Assembly: GCA_963789355.1 (NCBI GenBank)
Contig: CAWBKK010000008.1
Coordinates: 62,001-126,000 of the forward strand
Reading direction: 5' to 3'
DNA length: 64,000 nucleotides
DNA from: Gaiellasilicea sp963789355
GTDB taxonomy: Bacteria; Actinomycetota; Thermoleophilia; Gaiellales; Gaiellaceae
Shown: positions 34,245 through 44,707 of the stretch, piece after piece
How the letters are laid out: each line of letters starts with the position of its first letter
Numbering within the stretch: position 1 is the first letter of the stretch
Program-made: the position numbers and the translations under genes
The notes under the pieces: model-generated
Seen by the model: the letters and a program-made list of their open reading frames with translations, nothing else
Database searches by the model: none
Told to the model about the DNA's origin: nothing

Positions 34245-34331
34245 TGCTCTTCCGTCGCGCGCAGACCCCTGATGGGGCCGCTTCGCGGCCCACGGCACAC
34301 TGGTCGGCTTTCTTGGGACTATGTTCTGGCG

Positions 34332-35213
34332 ATGCGAACCATCGGCGTCGTCAGCCCGGGAGCGATGGGGAGTGCGGTCGGGGAGGCCTACCGCGCCACC
34401 GGAGCGCGGGTCATCGCGACCGCGTCGGGTCGCAGCGCGCGCACGGTCGCCCTCGCCGGGCAAGCCGGGCTGGAGCTCGTCGGCGACCTCGACTCGGTCG
34501 TCGCCGCGGCCGACCTCGTCCTCTCGATCGCGCCGCCCGACCAGGCGCTCGCGATCGCCGCCGGGCTTGCCGCCGCCGCCGATCGAACCGGTGCCCGCCC
34601 GCTCGTCTCAGACTGGAACGCCGTCTCGCCCGCGACCGCCCGTGAGGTCGAGCGCGTCCTCGACGCCGCCGGGCTGGAGCTCGTCGACGGGTCGATCTCC
34701 GGCGGTCCGCCGCGCTCCGACTATCAGACGCGCGTCTACCTCTCGGGTGCCCGCGCCGCCGAGCTCGCAGGCACCGGCCCGGACCGGCTCGACCTTCGCG
34801 TCGTCGGTCCGGACGTCGGCGTGGCATCGGCGGTGAAGATGTGTACCGCCTCCGTCTACAAGGGCTACACGGCCTTGCTCGCGCACGCACTCGTGACCGC
34901 GCACGGACACGGCGTCCTGTCCGAGGTGCTCGACGATCTCCACCATTCGTTTCCGCGCCAGGTCGACCGGGCGGCGCGGTTGCTGGCCGTCTCGACGACG
35001 AAGGCCGGCCGGTACGTCGGCGAGATGCGCGAGATCGCGGCGACGCAGGCGAGTGCGGGCCTGACGCCGGCGCTGTTCGACGCGATGGCCGACGTGTATG
35101 CACGCCTCGCCGAGACGACCCTCGCGGCCGAGACGCCGGAGTCGATCTCGGAGGCACCGCAGCTCGAAGCCGTCCTCGAGCGGCTGGCTGTTGATGCGGG
35201 CGAGAGGACTTGA
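34332..35213 (+). CDS. NAD(P)-binding dehydrogenase with DUF1932 domain (6PGDH-like)
   Basis: 293 aa. N-terminal Rossmann domain (IGVVSPGAMGSAVGEAY) and a helical C-domain of DUF1932 type (GPDVGVASAVKMCTASVYKGYTALLAHAL, with the family Lys). Related to beta-hydroxyacid dehydrogenases; substrate unknown. Its last 19 bases overlap the antisense 3' end of tRNA-Leu. Confidence 0.85.
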   Translation: MRTIGVVSPGAMGSAVGEAYRATGARVIATASGRSARTVALAGQAGLELVGDLDSVVAAADLVLSIAPPDQALAIAAGLAAAADRTGARPLVSDWNAVSPATAREVERVLDAAGLELVDGSISGGPPRSDYQTRVYLSGARAAELAGTGPDRLDLRVVGPDVGVASAVKMCTASVYKGYTALLAHALVTAHGHGVLSEVLDDLHHSFPRQVDRAARLLAVSTTKAGRYVGEMREIAATQASAGLTPALFDAMADVYARLAETTLAAETPESISEAPQLEAVLERLAVDAGERT

Positions 35214-35278
35214 ACCTCCAAGGGCCGGAGCCCACCGGGACCTAAACCCGGCGCGTCTGCCAGTTCCGCCACGCCCGC
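35195..35278 (-). tRNA. tRNA-Leu (anticodon TAG)
   Basis: 84 nt class II tRNA: acceptor GCGGGCG/CGCCCGC, anticodon stem CCGGG/CCCGG with loop TTTAGGT, long variable arm, T-loop TTCAAGT. The 3' end overlaps the convergent dehydrogenase gene. Confidence 0.95.
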
Positions 35279-35288
35279 CTGAACGAAC

Positions 35289-35294
35289 AGCATA
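35289..35294 (-). promoter_or_regulatory. -10 box of tRNA-Leu
   Basis: TATGCT on the minus strand, 10 nt before the tRNA 5' end. Confidence 0.4.
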
Positions 35295-35406
35295 GACGGG
35301 CGCACGGCCAGGTTTTACCCCCGCTCGCCCGGATCGCGCCTATAACGAGCAGGGGTGCGAGAACCGTTGGCTGAAACGCGAAAGCTGCACATCGGCGCGG
35401 GCGAGA

Positions 35407-35478
35407 TGGCCCCGGGAGGAATCGAACCTCCGCGCGCAGGTTCGAAGCCTGCCGCTCTATCCACTGAGCTACGGGGCC
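35407..35478 (-). tRNA. tRNA-Arg (anticodon TCG)
   Basis: Acceptor GGCCCCG/CGGGGCC, anticodon stem GCAGG/CCTGC with loop CTTCGAA, T-loop TTCGATT, discriminator A. Confidence 0.95.
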
Positions 35479-35488
35479 GGAGGCGGTC

Positions 35489-35494
35489 AGTATG
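35489..35494 (-). promoter_or_regulatory. -10 box of tRNA-Arg(TCG)
   Basis: CATACT on the minus strand, 10 nt before the tRNA 5' end. Confidence 0.35.
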
Positions 35495-35510
35495 CCCCAC
35501 GTCTCGCGGC

Positions 35511-35516
35511 TATCCT
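35511..35516 (+). promoter_or_regulatory. -10 box of tRNA-His
   Basis: TATCCT, 11 nt before the tRNA 5' end. Confidence 0.45.
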
Positions 35517-35527
35517 GTGCGCATCGA

Positions 35528-35601
35528 GGTGGCGGTAGCTCAGTTGGTAGAGCCCCGGGTTGTGGTCCCGGTGGTCGCGGGTTCGAGCCCCGTCCGCCAC
35601 C
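35528..35601 (+). tRNA. tRNA-His (anticodon GTG)
   Basis: Acceptor GTGGCGG/CCGCCAC with an encoded G-1 opposite C73, the tRNA-His identity pair. Anticodon stem CCGGG/CCCGG with loop TTGTGGT. Confidence 0.95.
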
Positions 35602-35656
35602 CCTCCAATCGGTGCGCGGGACGGCGTCCGCCGTACAGGGAATACTCGGTGCCGCA

Positions 35657-36538
<882 letters not shown>

Positions 36539-36550
36539 CCGGGCGGCAGC

Positions 36551-37132
36551 TCAGCGTGTGAGCGCGCGGATCCGGTCGACCGCGCGGCGCAGTCCCTCCT
36601 CGTCGAAGAGGTACGGAACACAGTTGCCGATTTCGTGGGCGGGACCGTCCAGCTCGTCCGAACCTGCAGCGCCGTTGATCGCGTAGCGCACGGGAATCTC
36701 GTGGCAGACGACGAGAACGCGGCGCTCCGAGCGTGAGAGGAGACGTTCGTACGCGTCCGCGTACCGGCGTGCGGCGGCGTCGAGGCTCTCTCCGCCCGGA
36801 AACGCGTCGGCGCGCGTGTGCTCCATCTTCCAGGCGCGGTAGTCGTCGATCGTCTGGCCCTCGAGCTCGCCGATGCCGATGTCGTCGAGCAGCGGCTCGA
36901 CGACGAACGGTACCCCTCGTCCTTCGAGCGCGATCCTCGCCGTCGCGCGCGTGCGACCGAAGCGGGTGTGGAGGCACGCGTCGAGCTCGAGCCCGGCGAG
37001 CTGTAGCGCGAGACCGCCCGCTTCGGCCTCGCCCTGCGCAGTCAGGCCGACCGGCACGTCCGGGTCGCCGTTGACGCGGCGCGTGACGTTCAGCTCCGAC
37101 TGGCCGTGACGGACGAGGACGAAGAGCCGCAT
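36551..37132 (-). CDS. Histidine phosphatase (phosphoglycerate mutase-like)
   Basis: 193 aa from ATG 37132. LFVLVRHGQSELN holds the catalytic RHG, and VVCHEIPVRYA the second His. The small-protein form suggests a phosphatase rather than a glycolytic mutase. It is divergent from the ArsC-like gene. Confidence 0.88.
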   Translation of the reverse strand: MRLFVLVRHGQSELNVTRRVNGDPDVPVGLTAQGEAEAGGLALQLAGLELDACLHTRFGRTRATARIALEGRGVPFVVEPLLDDIGIGELEGQTIDDYRAWKMEHTRADAFPGGESLDAAARRYADAYERLLSRSERRVLVVCHEIPVRYAINGAAGSDELDGPAHEIGNCVPYLFDEEGLRRAVDRIRALTR

Positions 37133-37154
37133 CGAAGCGACTAGCCTACGTCCG

Positions 37155-37562
37155 ATGGCGAACGTCCTGTTCCTCTGCATCGGCAACGCCGGCCGCTCCC
37201 AGATGGCCCACGCGTTCCTCGAGCGCCTGGGCGGGCACCAGGTGCGCTCGGCAGGGAGCCGCGCCGAGGCGCAGCTGCACCCCGAGGTCGTCGAGGCGAT
37301 GAGCGAGATCGGCTACGACCTGTCGGGCCGGAAGCCGCGCCAGCTCGAGCCGGCGGCGGACGCGGCGTGGGCGGACGTCGTCGTGACCATGGGGTGCGGC
37401 GACGTGTGTCCCGTGCTCCCCGGCAAGAGCTACGTCGACTGGGGCCTCGAAGATCCGGCCGGGCAGCCGGTCGAGCGGGTCCGGGAGCTGCGCGACGAGA
37501 TCGAGCAGCGGGTCGCCGATCTGGCGCGAGGGCTCGACTCGTCCCGCGCGGCCTCTGCTTGA
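37155..37562 (+). CDS. ArsC-like low-molecular-weight protein tyrosine phosphatase family protein
   Basis: 135 aa. P-loop CIGNAGRSQMA (Cys-x5-Arg), GYDLSGRKPRQL, and VTMGCGDVCPVLPGKSYVDWGLEDPAG, which carries the extra Cys pair typical of thiol-coupled arsenate reductases. Arsenate reductase is likely, but no ars operon is nearby. ATG is 7 nt after TAGCCT. Confidence 0.8.
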   Translation: MANVLFLCIGNAGRSQMAHAFLERLGGHQVRSAGSRAEAQLHPEVVEAMSEIGYDLSGRKPRQLEPAADAAWADVVVTMGCGDVCPVLPGKSYVDWGLEDPAGQPVERVRELRDEIEQRVADLARGLDSSRAASA

Positions 37563-37570
37563 ATGACCCA

Positions 37571-38911
37571 ATGACGACACAGGTCGAGGAGCTCGGCGGG
37601 GACACCGTCCGCCTGAAGGTGGAGGTGTCGGCGCACGACGTCCACCACGCGGTCGAGCACGCGACCTCCGACCTGGCGCAGTCGGTCAAGATTCCCGGCT
37701 TTCGGCCGGGCAAGGTGCCGGTGCCGATCCTGACCCAGCGGCTCGGCAAGGAGCGGATCATGGCCGAGGCCGTCGACAGCCACATCGGCGGCTGGTTCTG
37801 GAACGCGGCGGCGCGGGCGCGGATCCGGCCGATCGCCCAGCCGCAGTACGACTACGAGCTCCCGGCCGCCGACGACGCCGACTGGCAGTTCACGGCGACC
37901 GTGCCGGTGCAACCCAAGGTCGAGGTCGTCGACTGGAGCGAGCTCGAAGTCGGCAGGCCCGACGCCGAGGTGCCGGAGGAGCTCGTGACCCGGGAGCTCG
38001 AGGCGTTGCGCGAGTCGGTCGCGGAGCTCGTGCCCGCAGGCGAGCGCGCCGCCAGGGAGGGCGACACGCTCGTCGTCGACATCGTCTCCCCGGACGGCGA
38101 AGCGCAGCGCGACACGGTCGTCGAGCTCGGCTCCGGCCGTCTCGTCGAGGAGGTCGAGACGGCGCTTGTGGGCGCGTCGGCCGGCGAGACGAAGAGCGTC
38201 ACCTACGAGCTCGCGGACGAGTCGACCTCGAACGTCGAGATTCAGGTCAAGGAGATCAGCGAGAAGGTCCTGCCCGCGCTGGACGACGAGCTCGCGCGCT
38301 CGGCCAGCGAGTTCGACACGCTCGCCGAGCTGCGGTCCGACATCGAGCAGCGCCTCCGCGAAGCCGTCGAGGCGGAGATCGACAACGCCTTCCGTGCCAA
38401 CGCCGTCGACGCGCTCGTCACCGCCTCGAAGGTGACGCCGGCGGGGCCCCTCGTCGAGTCGCGCACGCGCGAGCTCCTCACGGGCTTCATTCGCTCGCTC
38501 GAGCGGCGCGGGATCGCGCCCGAGACCTACCTGCAGCTGACAGGGCGCTCGGCGGAGGACCTGACGCGCTCGATGCAGATGGAGGCGGCACTGTCCGTCG
38601 CTCGCGAGCTGGCGCTCGAGGCGGTCGCGGACAAGCTCGGGATTCAGGTGTCGGACGACGAGGTCAAGCAGCTCGTCCGGGAACAGGCTGAAGCGGCGGG
38701 CGAGGATGCCGACGACGTGATCGAGACCCTGTGGCACGACGGACGCCAGGAAGACCTGCGCGAGGACCTGCGCCTTCGCGCCGCCCTCGACCGGGTCGCC
38801 GCCGAGGTCAAGCCGATCCCGCTCGAGCAGGCCGAGGCGCGCGACGCAATCTGGACACCCGACAAGGAAAAGCCCGAGACAGAGAAAACGTTGTGGACCC
38901 CAGGTAACTGA
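37571..38911 (+). CDS. tig: Trigger factor (ribosome-bound chaperone)
   Basis: 446 aa. The ribosome-binding N-domain has IPGFRPGKVPVPILTQRLG (family GFRxGKxP). The PPIase domain lies at ~155-240 (REGDTLVVDI) and the helical C-domain (LRSDIEQRLREAVEAEIDNAFRANAVDALV) follows. It is upstream of clpP and clpX in the standard tig-clpP-clpX order. Confidence 0.93.
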   Translation: MTTQVEELGGDTVRLKVEVSAHDVHHAVEHATSDLAQSVKIPGFRPGKVPVPILTQRLGKERIMAEAVDSHIGGWFWNAAARARIRPIAQPQYDYELPAADDADWQFTATVPVQPKVEVVDWSELEVGRPDAEVPEELVTRELEALRESVAELVPAGERAAREGDTLVVDIVSPDGEAQRDTVVELGSGRLVEEVETALVGASAGETKSVTYELADESTSNVEIQVKEISEKVLPALDDELARSASEFDTLAELRSDIEQRLREAVEAEIDNAFRANAVDALVTASKVTPAGPLVESRTRELLTGFIRSLERRGIAPETYLQLTGRSAEDLTRSMQMEAALSVARELALEAVADKLGIQVSDDEVKQLVREQAEAAGEDADDVIETLWHDGRQEDLREDLRLRAALDRVAAEVKPIPLEQAEARDAIWTPDKEKPETEKTLWTPGN

Positions 38912-38931
38912 ATGTCCGGCAAGGAGACTGC

Positions 38932-39516
38932 ATGAGCCCGTTGATCCCGATGGTGATCGAGCAGACGTCGCGCGGCGAGCGCTCGTTCGACATCTACTCC
39001 CGCTTGCTGAACGAGCGGATCATCTTCCTCGGAACCCCGGTGGACGACCAGATCGCCAACCTGATCGTGGCGCAGCTGCTGCACCTCGAGTCCGAGGATC
39101 CGGACAAGGACATCTCGATCTACATCAACTCGCCGGGTGGCTCGGTGTACGCCGGGCTCGCGATCTACGACACGATGCAGTTCGTCAAGCCCGACGTGCA
39201 GACGACGTGCATCGGGATCGCGATGAGCATGGGCGCGCTCCTGCTTGCGGGCGGCGCGGCAGGGAAGCGGTTCGCGCTGCCGAACGCAAAGATTCTGATC
39301 CACCAGGTCTCGGGCGGCTTCTCAGGGCAGGCGACCGACATCGAGATTGCAGCACGAGAGACGATCGCGCTGAAGCGGCGGCTCGAAGAGATCATCGCGC
39401 ACCACAGCGGGCAGGAGATCGAGAAGGTCTCGAAGGACATGGAGCGCGACTACTTCCTGACGGCGCAAGAAGCGGACGAATACGGAATCATCGACAGAGT
39501 GATCCAGCATCGTTGA
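38932..39516 (+). CDS. clpP: ATP-dependent Clp protease proteolytic subunit ClpP
   Basis: 194 aa. Catalytic Ser99 (GIAMSMGALLL), His124 (ILIHQVSGGF) and Asp173 (MERDYF). The N-terminus is short. Degrades proteins with ClpX or ClpC. AAGGAG lies 9 nt upstream of the ATG. Confidence 0.95.
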   Translation: MSPLIPMVIEQTSRGERSFDIYSRLLNERIIFLGTPVDDQIANLIVAQLLHLESEDPDKDISIYINSPGGSVYAGLAIYDTMQFVKPDVQTTCIGIAMSMGALLLAGGAAGKRFALPNAKILIHQVSGGFSGQATDIEIAARETIALKRRLEEIIAHHSGQEIEKVSKDMERDYFLTAQEADEYGIIDRVIQHR

Positions 39517-39579
39517 GGAGCGGGACCTAGCCTTAACTCTGACCTAGCCGTTTCCCCGAATCCGAGGTACAAGAAGAAC

Positions 39580-40854
<1,275 letters not shown>

Positions 40855-40872
40855 CTCAGCGGCGGCAGGCCC

Positions 40873-41190
40873 TCACTCCCAGCCGGTGGTCGCGAGCAGG
40901 ACGAGGACGAGCAGGAAGTAGAGGAGGATCGCGACCCCGGCGATGCCGGAGACGACGAGCGCCCGGTCGGCGGCTCGACGCCCCGCGGAGTCCACGCTCG
41001 TGCTCCTGTCCCGTACGCGCGTGGCGAGGACGGCGCCGGCGACGACGGAGAGCAGGCCCACGACGGCGAGCGAGTGGGCGAAGCGCGAGTCCGGGAGGAC
41101 GAGGAAGCCCAGCGGGAAGCCGACGGCACCGGCCAGCGAGAACCCGAGCGCCAGATGGCCATGTGCGCTGTTCGACTCGGCGTCGGTCAC
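40873..41190 (-). CDS. Small three-TM membrane protein
   Basis: 105 aa from GTG 41190, 8 nt after TATCAT. TM segments at ~12-30, ~38-56 and ~82-102 (ALVVSGIAGVAILLYFLLVLVLL). I do not recognise the family. It is convergent with clpX and divergent from a thioesterase gene with overlapping -10 boxes. Confidence 0.65.
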   Translation of the reverse strand: MTDAESNSAHGHLALGFSLAGAVGFPLGFLVLPDSRFAHSLAVVGLLSVVAGAVLATRVRDRSTSVDSAGRRAADRALVVSGIAGVAILLYFLLVLVLLATTGWE

Positions 41191-41198
41191 GGGGCCGG

Positions 41199-41208
41199 AT
41201 GATAGGTT
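41199..41208. promoter_or_regulatory. Overlapping divergent -10 boxes
   Basis: TATCAT (41204-41199, minus) serves the small membrane protein and TAGGTT (41203-41208, plus) serves the thioesterase. They share two bases, so the two promoters cannot both be melted at once. Confidence 0.5.
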
Positions 41209-41214
41209 CGCCGG

Positions 41215-41688
41215 GTGTCGGAGCCGACCGCCGCCGATCCTCGTGAGGTCGCCGCGAAGGGTCGCGGGCTCTCGGGTATGGACTACATAGCGGCCATCTT
41301 CGCTGGCGCGCTGCCGGCGCCGCCGATCTCGGAGCTGATGGGCTTCCGGGGGGTCTCCGCCGAGCCTGGGCGCGCGGTCTTCGAGATGGAGCCCGGCCCG
41401 CAGCACTACAACCCGATCGGCTCGGTCCACGGTGGCGTCGCGCTGACGCTGCTCGACTCGGCGATGGGCTGCGCCGTCCACACGCTGCTCGAGGCGGGCG
41501 TCGGCTACACGACCCTCGAGGTGAAGACGAACTTCGTCCGCCCGATCACGGCCGACACGGGGTTGATCCGCTGCGAGGGCGTCGTCATCCACCGCGGCTC
41601 CCGGATCGCAACGGCGGAGGGAAAGCTGACGGACGCGGCCGGGAAGCTGCTCGCCCACGGCACCACGACGTGCCTGATCTTCCAGTGA
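41215..41688 (+). CDS. PaaI-type hotdog thioesterase
   Basis: 157 aa, GTG 6 nt after TAGGTT. HYNPIGSVHGGVALTLLDSAMGCAVHTLL holds the family HGG and active-site Asp. Acyl-CoA hydrolase, substrate unknown. Its stop overlaps the GTG of the next gene, so they may act together. Paralog of 44170-44688. Confidence 0.88.
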   Translation: MSEPTAADPREVAAKGRGLSGMDYIAAIFAGALPAPPISELMGFRGVSAEPGRAVFEMEPGPQHYNPIGSVHGGVALTLLDSAMGCAVHTLLEAGVGYTTLEVKTNFVRPITADTGLIRCEGVVIHRGSRIATAEGKLTDAAGKLLAHGTTTCLIFQ

Positions 41689-43358
41689 GCTTCACCACGA
41701 GGCCCGAGCTGCGCGGCACGTTCGGGATGGTCGGGTCGACGCACTGGCTCGGGACGGCCGCCGGGATGGCCGTGCTCGAGCGAGGCGGCAACGCCTTCGA
41801 TGCCGCCGTCGCGACCGGCTTCACGCTCCAGGTCGTCGAGCCGCACCTGAACGGGCCGGGCGGGGAGGTGCCGGCGCTCCTCTTTCCGGTCGACAAGGGC
41901 GAGCCGATCGCGCTCTGCGGCCAGGGGGTCGCGCCTGCGGCTGCGACGATCGAGCGCTATCACGAGCTCGGCCACGAGCTCGTCCCCGGCACGGGTGTGC
42001 TCGCGGCCTGCGTCCCCGGCGCCTTCGGCGGCTGGCTGCTGCTGCTGGAGCAGTTCGGGACGTGGCGGCTCGAGGAGGTGCTCGAGTTCGCGATCGGCTA
42101 CGCCGAGCACGGCTTCCCGTTCGTCGCCGGGATCCGGGGGACGATCGAGCGCACCGAGGAGCTGCTGCGCGAGTGGCCCGGCTCGCGCGAGCTCTACCTG
42201 CCGCCGCCCGAGGTCGGCACCCTCTTCCGCAACCCGGCCCTCGCCGCGACCTATCGGCGGATCCTCGACGAGGCTCGCGGTGGCTCGCGCGAGCAGGAGA
42301 TCGAGAAGGCAAGGCGCGCGTACTACGAGGGGTTCGTCGCCGAGGAGATCGACCGCTTCGTCGCCGCCGAGGGCGGCCTGCTCACGGGCGACGACATGGC
42401 CCGCTGGCGCGCCACGCTCGAGCCCGTCGCCAGGCTCGAGTACGGCGGCCTGACGGTCTGCAAGACGCTCCCGTGGGCGGCCGGGCCCGTCGGCCTCCAG
42501 CAGCTGGCGCTGCTCGACGGCTTCGACCTCGCGGAGCTCACCCCGGCCGAGCTCGTCCACGTCGTCACCGAATGCGCCAAGCTCGCCTTCGCCGATCGCG
42601 ACGCGCTCTACGGCGACGGGGAGGTGCCGCTCGAGACGCTGCTCTCGAAGGCCTACAACGATGAGCGGCGTGCGCTCGTCGGCGAGGACGCCTCAGAGGA
42701 GTACCGGCCCGGAATCGGGCGGCTCCCGCACCTGGTCGAGGCCGCGGTGACGCCGGGCGCGGGAGAGCCGACCCGCGGCGACACCGTCCACCTGGACGTC
42801 GTCGACCGCTTCGGGAACATGTTCTCGGCCACGCCGAGCGGCGGCTGGCTCCACAGCTCGCCCGTGCTGCCGTCGCTCGGCTGGCCGCTCGGCACGCGCG
42901 CGCAGATGTTCTGGCTCGAGGAGGGGCTCGCGTCCTCGCTTCGTCCGGCCGCGCGCCCGCGGACGACCCTCTGCCCGGGGCTGGCCCTCCGCGACGGCAA
43001 GCCGTATCTCGCCTGGGGGACGCCGGGCGGCGACCAGCAGGAGCAGTGGGCGCTGCACGTCTTCCTCCGCCACGTCGACCTCGGCCTGAACCTGCAGGAG
43101 GCGATCGACGCGCCCGAGTTCCACATGGATCACCTGATCTCGTCCTTCTACCCCCGCGGCTTCGCACGCCGTTCGATCACGGTCGAGGAGCGCTTCGGCG
43201 CCGACGTCGTCGAAGACCTGCGGCGCCGCGGGCACGAGGTCGAGGTCTCCGGCCCGTGGACGCTCGGTCGCGTCAGCGCGGTCGCGCGCGAGGAGGACGG
43301 GCTCCTGAAGGCGGGCGCGAATCCAAGGGGCATGCAGGGCTATGCCGCGGGCCGCTAG
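41685..43358 (+). CDS. Gamma-glutamyltransferase family (Ntn hydrolase)
   Basis: 557 aa from GTG 41685 (GTGA overlap). N-part GNAFDAAVATGFTLQVVEPHLNGPGG; the autoprocessing site is probably at GDT|VHLDVVDRFGNMFSATPSGG, giving Thr as nucleophile; then GLALRDGKPYLAWGTPGGDQQ. It lacks a clear signal peptide, so it may be a cytosolic GGT-like hydrolase rather than a glutathione enzyme. Confidence 0.88.
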   Translation: MSFTTRPELRGTFGMVGSTHWLGTAAGMAVLERGGNAFDAAVATGFTLQVVEPHLNGPGGEVPALLFPVDKGEPIALCGQGVAPAAATIERYHELGHELVPGTGVLAACVPGAFGGWLLLLEQFGTWRLEEVLEFAIGYAEHGFPFVAGIRGTIERTEELLREWPGSRELYLPPPEVGTLFRNPALAATYRRILDEARGGSREQEIEKARRAYYEGFVAEEIDRFVAAEGGLLTGDDMARWRATLEPVARLEYGGLTVCKTLPWAAGPVGLQQLALLDGFDLAELTPAELVHVVTECAKLAFADRDALYGDGEVPLETLLSKAYNDERRALVGEDASEEYRPGIGRLPHLVEAAVTPGAGEPTRGDTVHLDVVDRFGNMFSATPSGGWLHSSPVLPSLGWPLGTRAQMFWLEEGLASSLRPAARPRTTLCPGLALRDGKPYLAWGTPGGDQQEQWALHVFLRHVDLGLNLQEAIDAPEFHMDHLISSFYPRGFARRSITVEERFGADVVEDLRRRGHEVEVSGPWTLGRVSAVAREEDGLLKAGANPRGMQGYAAGR

Positions 43359-43367
43359 CCTGAAATC

Positions 43368-43637
43368 GTGAGCGAGCTCCTCTGCCCCACAGACGGGACC
43401 GTGCTGCGCCGGATCGAGCGGAGCGGCGTCCACGTCGACGCCTGCCCGACCTGCCGCGGCGTCTGGCTCGACCGCGGCGAGCTGGACAAGATCGTCGAGC
43501 ACGAGCGCTCGGACCTGGACGACTTCGAGCAGGAGATGCGCGGCAAGCCCACGCGAGAGTCCGACTCGGTCGGCCACGCGAAGCCGAAGAAGAAGAAGCG
43601 TACGAGCTTCCTCGAAGAGTTCCTCGACTTCGGCTAG
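43368..43637 (+). CDS. Small TFIIB-type zinc-ribbon protein
   Basis: 89 aa, GTG start. CPTDGTVLRRIERSGVHVDA then CPTCRGVWLDRGELDKI is the zf-TFIIB pattern. A Lys-rich stretch (KPKKKKRTS) and an acidic end follow. Function unknown. Confidence 0.85.
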   Translation: MSELLCPTDGTVLRRIERSGVHVDACPTCRGVWLDRGELDKIVEHERSDLDDFEQEMRGKPTRESDSVGHAKPKKKKRTSFLEEFLDFG

Positions 43638-43641
43638 GCGC

Positions 43642-44103
43642 CTAGGCGGTCTCGCGCAGCGCCGCGTCGGTGCGGACCGCGTGCATGTCGCGTGCCTCGA
43701 CCATCTCCCCGCACTCGGGGCAGGCGAGGTGCGGCATCACGGTCGCGCCGCAGTTCTTGTGGGTGAGCGTCATCGCCTGGCCCCCCAGGTGCCGCGCGCC
43801 CCAGTCCATGATCGAGAGCAGCACGGGGTAGAGGTCGAGGCCGCGCTCGGTCAGGCGGTACTCGTAGCGCTGCGGCCGCTCCTGATAGAGCTCCCGCCGC
43901 AGGATCCCGTGCTCGACGAGCGTGTTCAGCCGGTCGCTGAGGATGTTGCGCGCGACTCCGGTGTGCCGCTGCATCTGCTCGAAGCGACGGACGCCGAGGA
44001 ACGCCTCGCGGAGGACGAGCAGCGTCCAGCGCTCGCCGATCACGGAAAGCGTCCCACCCACGGCGCAGTTGGCGCGACTCCAGTCCTCGCTCTTCACGCG
44101 CAC
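43642..44103 (-). CDS. HxlR-family regulator with C-terminal zinc ribbon
   Basis: 153 aa from GTG 44103. Winged helix: TLSVIGERWTLLVLREAFLGVRRF, NILSDRLNTLVEHGIL and YRLTERGLDLYPVL. It ends with a Cys4-like ribbon (KNCGATVMPHLACPECGEM), unusual for the short HxlR family. It is divergent from the thioesterase at 44170, its probable target. A 16-bp palindrome lies just upstream. Confidence 0.85.
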   Translation of the reverse strand: MRVKSEDWSRANCAVGGTLSVIGERWTLLVLREAFLGVRRFEQMQRHTGVARNILSDRLNTLVEHGILRRELYQERPQRYEYRLTERGLDLYPVLLSIMDWGARHLGGQAMTLTHKNCGATVMPHLACPECGEMVEARDMHAVRTDAALRETA

Positions 44104-44108
44104 ATAGT

Positions 44109-44151
44109 TGCATTTTGAAACGCACTCGTCTAGAGTCGGTAGCGAAACGCA
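44109..44151. promoter_or_regulatory. Candidate HxlR operator and thioesterase promoter
   Basis: TGCATTTTGAAACGCA (44109-44124) is a near-perfect palindrome. The half-site GAAACGCA recurs at 44144-44151. The two flank TAGAGT (44131-44136), a likely -10 of the thioesterase, so binding would block it. Confidence 0.55.
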
Positions 44152-44169
44152 ACCGACTGGGAGACGCCC

Positions 44170-44688
44170 ATGTCCCGCACGCGCACGATCAGCTGGCACG
44201 ACCCCGCCGACGCTGCTCGCCAGGCACACGGCCTCACCGGGCTCGAGGCTCTGCACAGGATCGGGAACGGACTGCTGCCGCCCCCGCCCGTCGCGAGCCT
44301 CGTCGGCTTCCACCCGATCTTCGTCACGCCCGGCTATGTCGTCTTCTCCTACGAACCGCGCGAGGAGCACTACAACACCCTTGGCGCCGTCCATGGCGGC
44401 ATCGTCACGACCGTGCTCGACACGGTGATGGGCTGCGCCGTCCACTCGACGCTCGCCGCCGACTCCGCGCCGGTGACGATCGAGCTGAAGACGAGCTTCG
44501 TCCGTCCCGTCACGCTGGCTGCCGGCGTGCTGCGGGCCGAAGGAAGCATCGTCCATCCCGGCTCGCGCATCGCCACGTCCGAGGCGAAGCTGCTCGACGA
44601 GGACGGGAAGCTCTTCGCGCATGCGTCCTCGAGCTGGCTGATCCACAACGCGGAGCAGGCGGAGAAGAAGGAGCCGCTCGCCGCTTAG
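44170..44688 (+). CDS. PaaI-type hotdog thioesterase (second paralog)
   Basis: 172 aa. HYNTLGAVHGGIVTTVLDTVMGCAVHSTL, IELKTSFVRPVTLAAGVLRAEG, closely parallel to 41215-41688. AGGGAG-like site upstream. Likely under control of the divergent HxlR regulator. Confidence 0.88.
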   Translation: MSRTRTISWHDPADAARQAHGLTGLEALHRIGNGLLPPPPVASLVGFHPIFVTPGYVVFSYEPREEHYNTLGAVHGGIVTTVLDTVMGCAVHSTLAADSAPVTIELKTSFVRPVTLAAGVLRAEGSIVHPGSRIATSEAKLLDEDGKLFAHASSSWLIHNAEQAEKKEPLAA

Positions 44689-44695
44689 CCCCTCC

Positions 44696-44701
44696 TACAA
44701 T
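44696..44701 (+). promoter_or_regulatory. -10 box of valS
   Basis: TACAAT, 6 nt before the ATG at 44708: a leaderless promoter with the best -10 of that class. Confidence 0.6.
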
Positions 44702-44707
44702 GGCTCG

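Noticed and set aside
36626..36634. GCCGATTT as another sigma-28 -10
   Set aside because: It lies inside the histidine phosphatase coding region with no properly spaced TnnAG and no gene start downstream.
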